Shown here piece by piece: positions 23,721 to 35,505 of a stretch of 64,000 bases of DNA. This DNA comes from Hofstenia miamia (lineage: Eukaryota; Xenacoelomorpha; Acoela): positions 6,318,487 through 6,382,486 of the forward strand of contig SCFE01000002.1 of NCBI GenBank assembly GCA_004352715.1, in the 5' to 3' direction. A program made the position numbers and the translations under genes. Numbering within the stretch: position 1 is the stretch's first letter; each line of letters starts with the position of its first letter. Under the pieces are notes generated by a model that had not been told where the DNA came from, did no database searches, and saw nothing but the letters and a program-made list of their open reading frames with translations.

Positions 23721-25871
23721 AATTAATAGGCGTGTCAAACTCTTGTGCTTTTAGCGGTGAAATTGAAGTTTCTTCTTTGACTAGTTTAAAACTGCTGCAT
23801 CTGGAAATGTTCACGAGCTCTTGTAAAGCTTCATTCGTATAATCATTTGAGTCAAATTCTGTAGAGTATTTCAGTTTTTCTTTAGACAGATTTTGTAGGG
23901 AATCATTTACCGACAATATTTCTGATGAATTCAAATCGTCCAAAATTGCATCCGACTCTTTTGCATTTTCTATTTTTAGAATTGGTGAGTCTCCCTTGAA
24001 GTTATTTTCAAAAATATCTCTATCATACTTTCCTAATTGAAAGTTTTGAGCATTTTTAAGGCTGTTTTCCTTCAAAATTTCTGAAGTAAAAGGTGAATTT
24101 TCTCCTGACGTTCTAACTAGAGCAGGAGATACTATTACTTCATTTCTAGATCCACCAATATTGCTTAAATGTTCATTTCCTATTATATCTTTGAGGGCTA
24201 GTTTTTCTTTTGAAATTTCATCACTTTGACTTGAATCAAAAATGTTTTTGATGTTATCAACATGTAATAATGAAAATTGTTTTTTGCTATGTGATTGTTC
24301 AGCCTCAATGCTTGACATGTCTCTTGACATTTGACTTCGTTCAGGTTCATCTGTTTTAAAGAAGGCATCGGCCATATTTTTGAAATTCCTAATGTCATCA
24401 CTACTCCAGTTCTTTTTTTGAGTAGTTTCATAGTCATGAGACATATTTATTGATGAATTACTTCTTCTAAGAAACTTGTTCGCAAATTCCATATGAGGCA
24501 TAAATTTATTAAATTTAGAAAGCATCTCATGAAGTGCTTTTATGTCAATTTCTTGATTGTCATTTCTGAGTAAAGACTGTATACTTTGATCATTAATATC
24601 CACTGAAGGGTCTTTAGCACGTTTTCCATCATTTTCAAAACTAAAATTAAATTTGTCATTCTCATCATTAATTTTCATTGCTGATGTCTTCTTCATTATA
24701 TCAGATGGAGTTCGGTCTATGCTATAGTCTTGTTCAGCAATATTTCCAATAGAGTCTTTTAGTCGCTCTTCCCCAATTTGATGGCTTACGATTTTATCTG
24801 AGTCATCCAAGTTATCCTTAAGCTCTTTAATTTCTTGATTTTGAATTTCAATTTTATTAAGTTTTTCTAAACTCTTTTCAATGATGCTGGACAAATCCTG
24901 AATATTTTCTGCTTTCTTATCTTGTTCTCCACCAAGGTACACGTCAGTTCCCATGTCACTAAGAGATGATAGACTAGATGAGCTTTCTTGCATATTTTGT
25001 TCTTGAAGATTATCATCATGGACTTTCAATGATTGGTCGTATCTTTTAGTCTCTGAAGCATCTTTTCCATGATCAATAAAATCCAAGTTTTCAAGATCTT
25101 CTTGCACATATGAATCAATATTTGATTTGCTTCCTATATAGTCACTATTAATAGGATGTTTTTCAATATCAATTATTTTTTCCAAATTATCAGTAATTTG
25201 AAAATCACTTTGTGAAATATTTTGGTTTTTATTTGTTGCATGTGCAGCGGATTCTTCCCTATTTAACTTATTGGAATAATCAGAACAACTCTTTGTATCA
25301 TCAAATACATCTCTCCCTAAATAAACATCATTAATATCACTAAATGAAGATTCTTTTGTAGATGTTGCGTCCTTTTTAAAATTCTTATTTTCATCTTCTA
25401 CCACCTTTTCTTTTTCAAATGTTGTTTTTTGCTCTAAATTTCTATTAATTGGTGTGCTTGCATTCAAAAAATTAATGTTCTTATTGTGCATACTAGAAGC
25501 ATCAATTGGTGTTCCACTACTATTGCTGGTATTCATTGCATTGCTAATATCTGAGTAATTGTATAAATTCGATGGACTTTCAAATTCTTTGTTTTGCATT
25601 TCTTTATGCAGTGCTGTAACTATAGGAGTTTTTTTAAAGGTAAGATCATTTCTGGTTTGATTTTCCAAATTTTTTATATTGGGAGGCTCTAACAAATTTG
25701 GTTTTTTACAATATATGTCAAAATTTTGATCTTTTACTGTGTCAATCCCCTCATGGTTCATAGATGGTGATTGTTTATTTGAACCAATCTTCTTCATAAT
25801 ATCATCTGATTTACCTGCAATATTGTGTGCCTTTTCAATTTTTTCCTTAATTTTGGCAAGATTTGCTGCTC
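23721..25871 (-). CDS. Giant exon B1, hydrophilic low-complexity protein
   Basis: Open exon of 2151 nt (717 codons), phase 1 in and out, from the acceptor ATTTATTTAG. The first residues (AANLAKIKEKIEKAHNIAGK) look helical. The body is rich in Asn, Ser, Asp, Glu and Lys. The word DVYLG occurs twice (SDINDVYLGRDVF and MGTDVYLGGEQDK), a short coiled-coil-like run lies mid-protein (EKLNKIEIQNQEIKELKDNL), and the end (EALQELVNISRCSS) matches the end of A1. A start at ATG 25797 is possible only if the upstream exons are not used; phase agreement with 25956-26116 favours an internal exon. No family is recognised. Confidence 0.8.
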
Positions 25872-25955
25872 CTAAATAAATGACATTAAAGATAAGTACT
25901 TAGCAAACTAATGAATGAAAATTATGCTAACTATTGATACATATGCTTGGCTTAC

Positions 25956-26116
25956 TTGTTGGTGAACTGATATCAGGTCCGGTTTTCGATGACGTACAAT
26001 CCACTTTGATCTTGAATTGTGGACTCATTTTTGATTCTGTTGGACATCTTGGAGATTGAATTGAAAGACTAGTTTTAAGAGAGATACTTTGACCATTTGC
26101 AATGCATAAATTCAGC
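25956..26116 (-). CDS. 161-nt exon before B1
   Basis: The minus-strand acceptor is AATATATTTAG and the donor AACAA/GTAAGCC. Only one frame is open (phase 2 in, 1 out), and it reads LNLCIANGQSISLKTSLSIQ, then SPRCPTESKMSPQFKIKVDC. The last base, A, plus GA of B1 gives Arg and continues into AANLAKIKEKI. Rich in Ser-Pro pairs, suggesting phosphorylation sites, which is inference. Confidence 0.8.
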
Positions 26117-26646
26117 CTAAATATATTTAATTTAAATAATAAATTATTGCAATAAAATATGATAGTCATAAAAATCTAGATCAAATTAAAATAAAAGTTG
26201 ATAGAAAATTTTAAACATTTATACTATCTAAAAAATTGCAAAACTGTATGTTATATAAAGATATTTTTGGAAATAACAAATTTTATCCAAATGCAATATA
26301 TAACAATAACATAAAACTCAGTTTCCAAGCGTAGTTTTCCATGAACTTTTCAAATTGTGTTTTAAATTCATTAAAAATTAAAAAAGATATGTTTATAGCT
26401 GATCCTAAACATCAATTGCAAAAATTCTAAAATAATTCAATACTTACAGTAGACAGATTTTGTGCAAACTATATATTCACAGTTAGCAGAAATATGACAT
26501 TAAATGTGTTCTTATTTTTTCCGAAAAATACCAAATGATGTAGTGGAATGTGCCCTCTCATATCATAAATAATTGCTAAGACATCGAATGAAAAAATTAG
26601 ATTATGCTGAAAGGAAAAAAACTTTTCACTTTTTGTAGGTAGCTAC

Positions 26647-26684
<38 letters not shown>

Positions 26685-27447
26685 AATTTCCTATTTAAAA
26701 TGCAATTTAGCAATAAATTTTACGCTCACTAGTATATACTAATAGCATGTATGTTTCGCGTAGTAGTAATATGCAGGAAAAGCACCGCTTATGAAAAATA
26801 TATCTATTCGTACCCGAAATGAAATTTTGTTTGTCGCTATTAAAATATCTTAAAAACCATGCAGACTCGTTCACATGGACGTAGTCAGGATTTAGAATTG
26901 AAGGGGGGAAATAATGGGTTACATTTGTAATTCCTGTCATTACACTTTACATTATCCAAATGACAATTTTGCGTCGGAGGACACAACGAATGGGGACATG
27001 GCTCTGTGGTCATCATGGCTAAGCCCCCGCTCACTCATCACTAGTGTATTGTGTACATATATGTACATGCAATTTTATATATTAATGTTCGTCTAAGATC
27101 CGTCAGATCGTTTTGCAATAGTTTTTCTTCCCAACAAATATAAAAAACCCTACAATTATTTTTAGTATAAAAAATTTTGCATAGTGCATCGTGATAGCAA
27201 TTTAGTATTTAAAGCGAACTGAAACAAGATTTTATATAATTGATTTAATGTGTGCAATATAAAGCATAGAAAATTACTTAGTCGTGATTTTATACTTATG
27301 AACTCATCTAATACCACAAGTTTTGCCCAGAGTTCTGCATAACTTGTGTTGATTATGACAGGATATTTCAAGACAACTCCATAGTTCTTCTATAAAACGA
27401 AACACATATGCATGTATTAAATATATACAGTCATGAGATCTACTTAC

Positions 27448-27466
27448 TTAGCTGAAGGTGATAAAG
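27448..27466 (-). CDS. 19-nt micro-exon
   Basis: The minus-strand acceptor is AAATATTTAG and the donor GTAAGTAG, both strong. It reads A-LSPSA-K. It bridges the exon at 28643-28698 (ends with one base) and the exon at 25956-26116 (needs two carried bases); without it the phases do not match. It also extends the SPSA motif, giving SPSANA-ALSPSA-KLNL. Confidence 0.72.
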
Positions 27467-27618
27467 CTAAATATTTAAGAATCTTAATTATATCTGTAAT
27501 TTCACTTTGTATGTGATTTCAAATATTTAACTGGTATATGATGATAGCATGAAATAGGTTCAAGAGAAGCAAACTCAAATAATTTTCATATAAATATGCA
27601 TCTAGGACTGAAAACTTA

Positions 27619-27819
27619 TTTCAAAACTTTGAAGGTTCGTATTGCTACTGCAGCATTTACTTCATTAAGTAACACTACCGCATGTCCTTTAAGTTTTTCC
27701 TGGCTTACTACTTCTTCGAAAATAATACTCAATCCGCTGATATACTTGCCCTGTTGTTTTGTCAACGAAATCCAAGCTTGTGTCCAGGCAGCGCAATGAC
27801 TTTTGTGTACAGACTGTAT
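27619..27819 (-). CDS. Open stretch of unknown status
   Basis: Locally GC-richer, with 67 open codons on the minus strand and no ATG. It reads AAWTQAWISLTKQQGKYISG, then LSIIFEEVVSQEKLKGHAVV, then LLNEVNAAVAIRTFKVLK and a stop, a natural-looking composition. It lies between two exons of the main gene, but I find no splice borders that fit its phase. It may be a terminal alternative exon, a transposon relic, or an unrelated gene fragment. Confidence 0.3.
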
Positions 27820-28642
27820 TTAGTCTTTGTTTCATTTTAAAATAATTTTGAGTTTCATTTTATTACACTAACCTTTGCAATTCAACAACTAGAACACTTA
27901 GCAAAGTCACATAAAATTGGAATAATTTATATTATTGCAATTTAAGTTTCAACTGTGTTTAACTAATTTATTTTTAGACATTTTGTGGAAGCTGCACATA
28001 TAATTGACAATTAAAATCAAATTCTTTTAAGAAATTTGTGGAATGTACAAAATAATTTACAAGAAAATTCCACAAAAATGCACTAGCGGAACAATCTCTT
28101 TCCATAAATGTTGTAAAATCCGTTAAAATAATTTACAAGCTAGATACGCACTTAGTAATTAAATTAGCAAATGTTTGCAAAGTATAAAAATATATTACAA
28201 AAAATATTATTACAGTTTTACAAATAACTCATTAAATGACTCAAACTTACTTAAACAGATAGTGATAATGCAAGCATATGTATATAAACATGCGAAATTA
28301 AAACATTGTACGCTACCAATAATTTAAAGCTATGCTTCAAATCTGCACATCAAATGATGTAATAATTATTTTGGCTCTACTCGTTTCTCAATGAAAATAT
28401 ATTAATTATGCTTACCCTCATGCAAACCAAACAACAAAAAATTCATTTATTCGACTACATAGTTCAATGTTTATTGATAGAAGATCTGCATCTTAAGCAC
28501 AATTCCTTTTGGTTTACATTTAAAATTATTTGAAAATGCGATACATTGTAGAAAAATTCGCAATAAAAAATTATGTGTTTGTCAATCATCGAGTGCAAAA
28601 ATCCAAAAAAACTACAGGAGAAATTGTAAATTAATTGCTTAC

Positions 28643-28698
28643 CTGCATTTGCCGATGGTGACATTACTATTTTCGTATTGACTACAGTGCCTTTAGAA
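28643..28698 (-). CDS. 56-nt exon
   Basis: The minus-strand acceptor is TTTTTAATTTAG and the donor GCAG/GTAAGC. Only one frame is open (phase 2 in, 1 out): SKGTVVNTKIVMSPSANA. Confidence 0.75.
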
Positions 28699-29512
28699 CT
28701 AAATTAAAAATGTTTGTTTTATTCTTTACTTTTATATATATGATAATTTTTTAATTTTCTTAAAGTCTTATTTGCAAGACAAATGTCTAAAAATATAAAT
28801 CATATTTTAATTATATTCTAGTTATACACACATTGTTTTAAAAAAAATCTGGTATATTTATTACTGTCTTCATCGATAAATTCGCTTTAAAATGTCAGGT
28901 CAGAAAGATATCGAATCATTACTTTTTCAATGTGTTCAATATATCATTGGCCAAAACTTTGCCAATTATTCAAATGTTTTGGCATTGGACTCAATTTACT
29001 GACTTCAGCGCCCAATATCACGTTAGAGAACCAAAAAATCAAATTTTTTGTTCTCTTTGTATTCAGCCCTATATACGCTATAGTCTTGTCAAGTGGAAAA
29101 AGCTCAGAAGAGATAGCGTTAATCAGTTTCATTGAGAAGATAATCAAAGAATGCTATATTTTAGTTATTTCCTATGAAGATTTCAGAATGATTCCATTTC
29201 GCCTAATATATAAAAAGACTATCCTGCCCTGTCCGAATTTGCATCTATATTATCCTGCCCGGATTTATCCGGATTACCTGTCAAACTTCAGGAGTCGTAG
29301 CTTCACATATTTTTCATATAAAATTACTTCTGCAAGCATGTGTTATTAGTAAGTCAACCGGCAAGCAATTTGCAAAGTTTTAATCAAAACGATCCAAAAG
29401 ATCCTTGCATTAACTAGCTTATGAACTGCAATAAATTTATTAACACAATGTAGTGCGATCCTGCTACGTTAAAATAATGTTGTGTACCAATATTGCAATA
29501 AGAAATATTTAC

Positions 29513-29532
29513 CTGTAAACATTTTTGACCCG
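29513..29532 (-). CDS. 20-nt micro-exon
   Basis: The minus-strand acceptor is TATTGCATAG and the donor ACAG/GTAAATA. In phase 0 it reads RVKNVY and leaves two bases (AG) that complete Ser with the next exon (S-SKGTVV). Confidence 0.45.
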
Positions 29533-30112
29533 CTATGCAATACATCTTGACCCGCTTATAAAGAAAATTATATATTTATTGAAAATAAACTAAAAAGTTA
29601 AATAAGAACACCGTTTTCAAAGCATTTTTTCTATTTCAGAGTTAGTATAAAATACTTAAAGTTCCTACTAGCCTGGACTTTTGAGGTCCTTTGAAACTTT
29701 GGGTTGAGCACATAGTGCTTCACCTCTGTAACTTTTTATGGGAGTAAACTATTAACATCAAATTTTGGCCAGAGTTACCAGATTTTGTCTTAGTTCTTTA
29801 AATAAAAATTTCAGAATTTTTTGTTGTCATACAATAACGTCACGAAATATGTTAAAAATTCTGAAAGTTTGCAAAACTGCATGATTTTCATAATTTGAGG
29901 CTAAGAAAGTTTGGAATTATAATTGAAATATTTGGAAAATATAAAGAATTCAATAATGTGAAAGGAAATTCACTTGGAAATATTATTTGAGACAATAAAC
30001 CCGAAGAATGCACTCACAGTCAAAATAAAAAATACTGTTGATCAAGTTTTTTATTATTTCCTGATCCGAAATAATTTTAAAGAAAATGTCAAAAAATTTC
30101 AACCCAATCGGC

Positions 30113-31020
30113 CATAGGCGCCGCGAGCGGGGGGGNNNNNNGGGGGGGGGGGCAAGAGGAGGCACCTGCCCCCCTTTCATGGTGAATTGATTGAATTGAC
30201 TAAAGTTTTATCAAATCTAAATTCCGAATTTCTTAGTAATACTTGATTTAAATAAATTTAAGATGTATTAAGTATTGCGCTAAATGTATTGGAACATATT
30301 TTTACTGTATGAAGTACATTTATCAATTTTTCAATTCTAATGTATATAGATACGTACATAGGCGTACGGCATTAATTTTTTCTGGGGGTCTGGAAATTTT
30401 TGCCCGAAATATGAGGTTGGGGTATTGATAATTTATTGACATTTCTAAATATAAAAATTAATATCAGTATTATTTTCAATTATTTCCTTGAATGTTACAT
30501 TTACATCTAAAATCAAACGCTTCCTTATTTCTAACCTAACTAATATTGGTCAAGATCATAAATTTGTTTTTTCTCATAATCTTAAATCGATTTATTTTGT
30601 TTTTTTTATTGAATTAGAAGTCTCAGCTCAATTCAAATTAAAGTGATAAATATCTTTTGAATACATGAACTTAAATAACTACATGTCTCACCGAACCATA
30701 TGCAGGCATTATTAAGGCTGACTATGACATTATTTTTCTTGTTGGCCGCAAGCGTTTGTTTAGCATGAATGAGCCCCTTTGCAATAGCAGGGTCATAAAT
30801 GCGTTCAAACAGAGCTGCGTGCTGTGCAGATGACACAGTATAAGCTTGGCTGGTTTACTGCTACTGTTTAGTCGCTAAAATAATATAAAATTGTACTCAC
30901 TCCCAAGTTGTTTTTATAGTGTATCATCAATGTAGCTTCAAGCGTGAAGTGAGGGTCTGAAATAATCTTTTCATACAACCAAGTATTTCCTATAGCCGTG
31001 TTCGACTATATGCAATTTCA

Positions 31021-31068
<48 letters not shown>

Positions 31069-31946
31069 TGGCTAGGATATTTAACCATTAATACCCTTTC
31101 ATTTACCCTCCAAATCTACATATTATTAACATTACTTTGTTATTAGCAGATTGCTGTATTACATTTATATAAGAAACTAGGGAGTGAGTACAATTTTAGA
31201 CTATTTTAGCGACTGAAACAGTAGCAGTAAACCAGATAAGCTCATACTGTGTCATGTGCACAACACGCAGCCCTGATTGAACGCATTTATGAGCCTGCTA
31301 TTGCAAAGGGGGCTCATCCATGCTAGACAAAAGCTTGCGGCCAACAAGAAATATAATTATATAGTCAGTATTAATAATGACTGCATATAGTTGGGTGAGA
31401 CATGTAGTTATTTAAGTTCATGTATTCAAAAGATATTTATCACTTTAATTTGAATTGAGCTGAGACTACTAATTCAATAAAAAACAAAATAAATCGATTT
31501 AAGATTATGAAAAAAAACAAATTAAAGATCTTGACCAATATTAGTTAGGTTAGAAATAAGGAAGCGTTTGATTTTAGATGTAAATGTAACATTCAAGGAA
31601 ATAATTCAAAATAATACTGATATTAATTTTTATATTTGGCAATGTCAATAAATTCTCAAACTCCAACCCCATATTTCGGGCAAACATTTCCAGACCCCCA
31701 GAAAAATTAATGCCATCCGCCTATGTACGTATCTATATACATTAGAATTGAAAAATAGATAAATGTACTTCATACAGTAAAAATATGTTCCAATACATTT
31801 AGCGCAATACTAAATACATTTTAAATTTATTTAAATCAAGTATTACTAAGAAATTCGGAATTTAGATTTGATAAAACTAGTCAATTCAATCAATTCACCA
31901 TGAAAGGGTGGCAGCTGCCCCCTTGTCCCCGCTCGTGGCGCCTATG
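30113..31946. repeat. 1.8-kb palindrome (inverted repeat with short loop)
   Basis: Left arm about 30113-30905 and right arm about 31180-31946 are imperfect reverse complements. Outer ends are CATAGGCGCC(G/A)CGAGCGGGG; inner ends are ACTCACTCCC / GGGAGTGAGT. The loop, about 270 nt, holds a (TA)n tract at 31022-31066. Six N (30136-30141) sit in a G run at the left end. The arms differ at scattered sites, so they have diverged since the inversion formed. Confidence 0.85.
30633..30836 (-). pseudogene. Possible retroelement pol fragment in the palindrome arm
   Basis: The minus strand encodes PAIAKGLIHAKQTLAANKKN followed by NVIVSLNNACIW. This resembles the short region between protease and reverse transcriptase in Ty3/gypsy-like polyproteins (a 'carry-over' segment with an ARxLV....VPVxLxN pattern). 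The resemblance is weak. A broken copy lies on the opposite strand in the other arm. Confidence 0.25.
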
Positions 31947-32592
31947 ATATATATATATATATATACATGTGTATATATATTCTAGCATCATCAGAGTTAG
32001 CATAACCATAGAGTAAATAGAATAAACAAGAGTTATAGCGGTCTGAAGGCGTAGTATCTACTATCGTGTAGGCAAAAAATTCCATACACCAAAACTTATA
32101 ACGTAGTTATCGTGAAATAACAGCATTAGCACTTTCAGCGAAACAATGTAATAGTAACTAGAGATCGAGAATACGTAGCGTCTAAATTTGTAAACACGTA
32201 ACTGCATATTAGTGGAAGTATGAGAATTTACGTTGTAATTACTGCCGAAGCGATACAAGCTAGCGGTCATCAAATGCATAAAACGAACATCACTGGATCA
32301 GCTAGCCCCGGAGAGGAACGGGCTTGCGTAGGGTTTAGACTCCAGAAACTTCCTACTGGAAATTCACCACTACGCAACCCTTCCTTAACTTCGTGGCAAG
32401 CTTAGCTGCTCATGATCATCTAGTAATGAGTACAAGGATAATAATGACCGTGCTAAGCAGTAACTAACATGTTTTAGACAATCGCGAACACTGTTGCCCT
32501 ATTTATACAGCTAACTAAAACGTAAACAATGTACAAATAACCTGCCAACGGCAGAACTAAAATTAATGTCTGTGCAAGACGTCAGCATCATG

Positions 32593-33592
32593 NNNNNNNN
32601 NNNNNNNNNNNNNNNNNNNNNNNNNNNNNNNNNNNNNNNNNNNNNNNNNNNNNNNNNNNNNNNNNNNNNNNNNNNNNNNNNNNNNNNNNNNNNNNNNNNN
32701 NNNNNNNNNNNNNNNNNNNNNNNNNNNNNNNNNNNNNNNNNNNNNNNNNNNNNNNNNNNNNNNNNNNNNNNNNNNNNNNNNNNNNNNNNNNNNNNNNNNN
32801 NNNNNNNNNNNNNNNNNNNNNNNNNNNNNNNNNNNNNNNNNNNNNNNNNNNNNNNNNNNNNNNNNNNNNNNNNNNNNNNNNNNNNNNNNNNNNNNNNNNN
32901 NNNNNNNNNNNNNNNNNNNNNNNNNNNNNNNNNNNNNNNNNNNNNNNNNNNNNNNNNNNNNNNNNNNNNNNNNNNNNNNNNNNNNNNNNNNNNNNNNNNN
33001 NNNNNNNNNNNNNNNNNNNNNNNNNNNNNNNNNNNNNNNNNNNNNNNNNNNNNNNNNNNNNNNNNNNNNNNNNNNNNNNNNNNNNNNNNNNNNNNNNNNN
33101 NNNNNNNNNNNNNNNNNNNNNNNNNNNNNNNNNNNNNNNNNNNNNNNNNNNNNNNNNNNNNNNNNNNNNNNNNNNNNNNNNNNNNNNNNNNNNNNNNNNN
33201 NNNNNNNNNNNNNNNNNNNNNNNNNNNNNNNNNNNNNNNNNNNNNNNNNNNNNNNNNNNNNNNNNNNNNNNNNNNNNNNNNNNNNNNNNNNNNNNNNNNN
33301 NNNNNNNNNNNNNNNNNNNNNNNNNNNNNNNNNNNNNNNNNNNNNNNNNNNNNNNNNNNNNNNNNNNNNNNNNNNNNNNNNNNNNNNNNNNNNNNNNNNN
33401 NNNNNNNNNNNNNNNNNNNNNNNNNNNNNNNNNNNNNNNNNNNNNNNNNNNNNNNNNNNNNNNNNNNNNNNNNNNNNNNNNNNNNNNNNNNNNNNNNNNN
33501 NNNNNNNNNNNNNNNNNNNNNNNNNNNNNNNNNNNNNNNNNNNNNNNNNNNNNNNNNNNNNNNNNNNNNNNNNNNNNNNNNNNNNNNNNNNN
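32593..33592. other. Assembly gap (1000 N)
   Basis: Exactly 1000 N, so its true size is unknown. A short (TA)n tract borders its right side. Confidence 0.97.
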
Positions 33593-33904
33593 TTATATAT
33601 ATATATATGATTATGCTGAGCTTCTCCATATTCATATTCTAGATAGACGCTATGAAAGAGATAACACCGGTTTCGTAATTTAAAACATCACCAGTACTAG
33701 TTCGCGGTAAAAACTAAATATATCTATGGTAGACTACACTTTATATAATTTAATATTGCATGCTACTAAAATAAGTTGGATGATATCATGCTTAGTTGTT
33801 TTTTTAATAATTAATTTTGCTTGACTGCTTAATTATTAATGCTTCTCCTACGATGTTCTGATCTTAGTCCCATGCAAAAATTTTCTTCTTTTAGCTGATG
33901 TTTT

Positions 33905-34202
33905 TGCATACACATTTCGAATTTTAGGTGCACATTCATATGTTTCATAATTCTTGTACAAGGATGTCGCTTCGTTTCCTCGAAGTATGATTTTTCACAA
34001 TCATCACATTTATATGTATAAAATAAGGAGAAAACAAAAAAATTTTTTGGATTTGATCTTTATTTAGAAACATATCTTTCGTTTTGTATGATGTCAATAT
34101 TGGAATGATCTTTGTCCTTTTTAATTTGGTATTCATTATACTAATTTTTTTCATTAAATTTCTTACTTGGTTTTCTATATAGGGAAGCTTTGATGAAACC
34201 AT
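33905..34202 (-). pseudogene. Penelope-like element remnant
   Basis: The minus strand reads KLPYIENQVRNLMKK, then ILTSYKTKDMFLNKDQIQK, and in a second frame KCDDCEKSYFEETKRHPCTR followed by IMKHMN. This order (basic linker, C..C, Y-x-x-E-T-K-R, R..KH) matches the C-terminal GIY-YIG endonuclease region of Penelope-like retroelements. Stops and frame changes show decay. The catalytic GIY part is not clear. Confidence 0.5.
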
Positions 34203-34209
34203 GACTGAT

Positions 34210-35380
34210 GTTTATTTAAAGCTTCATTATATAGAAAACCAGAAAAACTAGTGAAATAATTACATACTCAATTGAAAGACAGTATATATGTATTATGTCT
34301 GAGCCCGGACATGATAATCAAGGCAGGATAAAATTGACATCCAGCTAAATTTATATAAGAAATTGAAAACTAAAACACAACATTATATTCTTTAATTTTA
34401 GCAGCATTGGAATCGATTTTGAAATTGACTCCCTAAACAACATCCTTTCAACAAAAGATGTAAAGTGCTTTAGAACTATTTCTACCTCAGGTTGCTGCAA
34501 ATAGTGTACTTAACGGAAGATTTTCTCGTCATAGTTTTAGCAATAAAAAATTTAGATTTTGTGTAAGCCACGAGTGAGCTCATTGTGCTTCGACTGTTTT
34601 TGTTGCTTGTCCAAATTAACTGGTGAGTGGATTGCAATGACGCCGCGAGAAACTTCTTTTAGGAGGCAAAACATTTTTGCATGTGTGATATTTTAGAAAC
34701 TTGATTTTGTTGAAAAATATTTTATTTCAAATCAATTTTTGTTTAATCATATAATTGAAAGAGTATATGGAGATGAAATCTTATTTTCCAAGCATTTGAT
34801 TATCAGAAGTAATGTGCTATAATCTGCTATAATCTCCCATCCCATGTGAAAAATATATGCATGTAGGCTTATGGTTTGTTTTTTTCTTCTACCCATCTAT
34901 TTTGAAATCAATGTTTACCAGGCTTGGTGTGCAATAGCACAAGTGTGCAAAATCTGTGCAGGTTTGGACAGGAGGTCGATAGACTGCACAACTGCATTTT
35001 TGTGCAGCTGCACAAACACAAATTTGTGCCGCTGTTTCCAGCACATTACCAGTTTCACCCTAAAGTAATACCTACCACCAGCAGAGCAAAATATTTTATA
35101 CACTCAAATAAGTCACCGCTCGTATTTTTATTTTGATCTAAATTTGTCAAAAATCGCCGATCTTTGGGCATACAAATGCAATTTTCTCACCCAATTTTCA
35201 AGATATTTACACTCGGTTACTCGCAAAATTCTTCTGTATGCTGTACATGTACACAGTAAATATTGTACATAATATTTAAATAAATATTGTACACAAACTA
35301 AATAGGGCAATTATTTGCTATTATAAATAAGTGCAGTAAACATAAAAAATTGTATTTGTCCTCAGTACAGTACATTACTT
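34210..35380. other. AT-rich stretch, one palindromic patch
   Basis: No gene recognised. Around 34920-35035 the words GTGCA/TGCAC recur many times in both orientations (for example TTGTGCAGCTGCACAA), giving a small dense palindromic cluster. Confidence 0.4.
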
Positions 35381-35382
35381 TT

Positions 35383-35505
35383 TGTTTTTATAGTGTATCA
35401 TCAATATAGAGGGTCTGAAATAATGTTTTCATGCAACCAAGTATTTCCTATAGCCGTGTTCGACTATATGCGATTTCATGCATATATATATATATATATA
35501 TATAT
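35383..35505. repeat. Second copy of the palindrome's loop sequence
   Basis: Closely matches about 30908-31040 (TATAGTGTATCATCAAT..., CCTATAGCCGTGTTCGACTA..., then (TA)n) and runs into the gap at 35506, so another copy of that repeat is probably hidden in the gap. Confidence 0.75.

Noticed and set aside
28250-28285. Possible exon at a TAAGTTTG / CTGTTTAAG site
   Set aside because: The acceptor-like and donor-like signals overlap, leaving no exon.
28930-29349. Plus-strand ORF of 139 codons
   Set aside because: No recognisable motif, overlaps other chance ORFs on both strands, and lies in an intron of the minus-strand gene.
32511-33642. Long ORFs spanning N gaps (also at 23264-23572, 35393-36606, 37839-38873, 61448-61672)
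   Set aside because: They are open only because N codons contain no stops; the real sequence on either side is (TA)n or unrelated.
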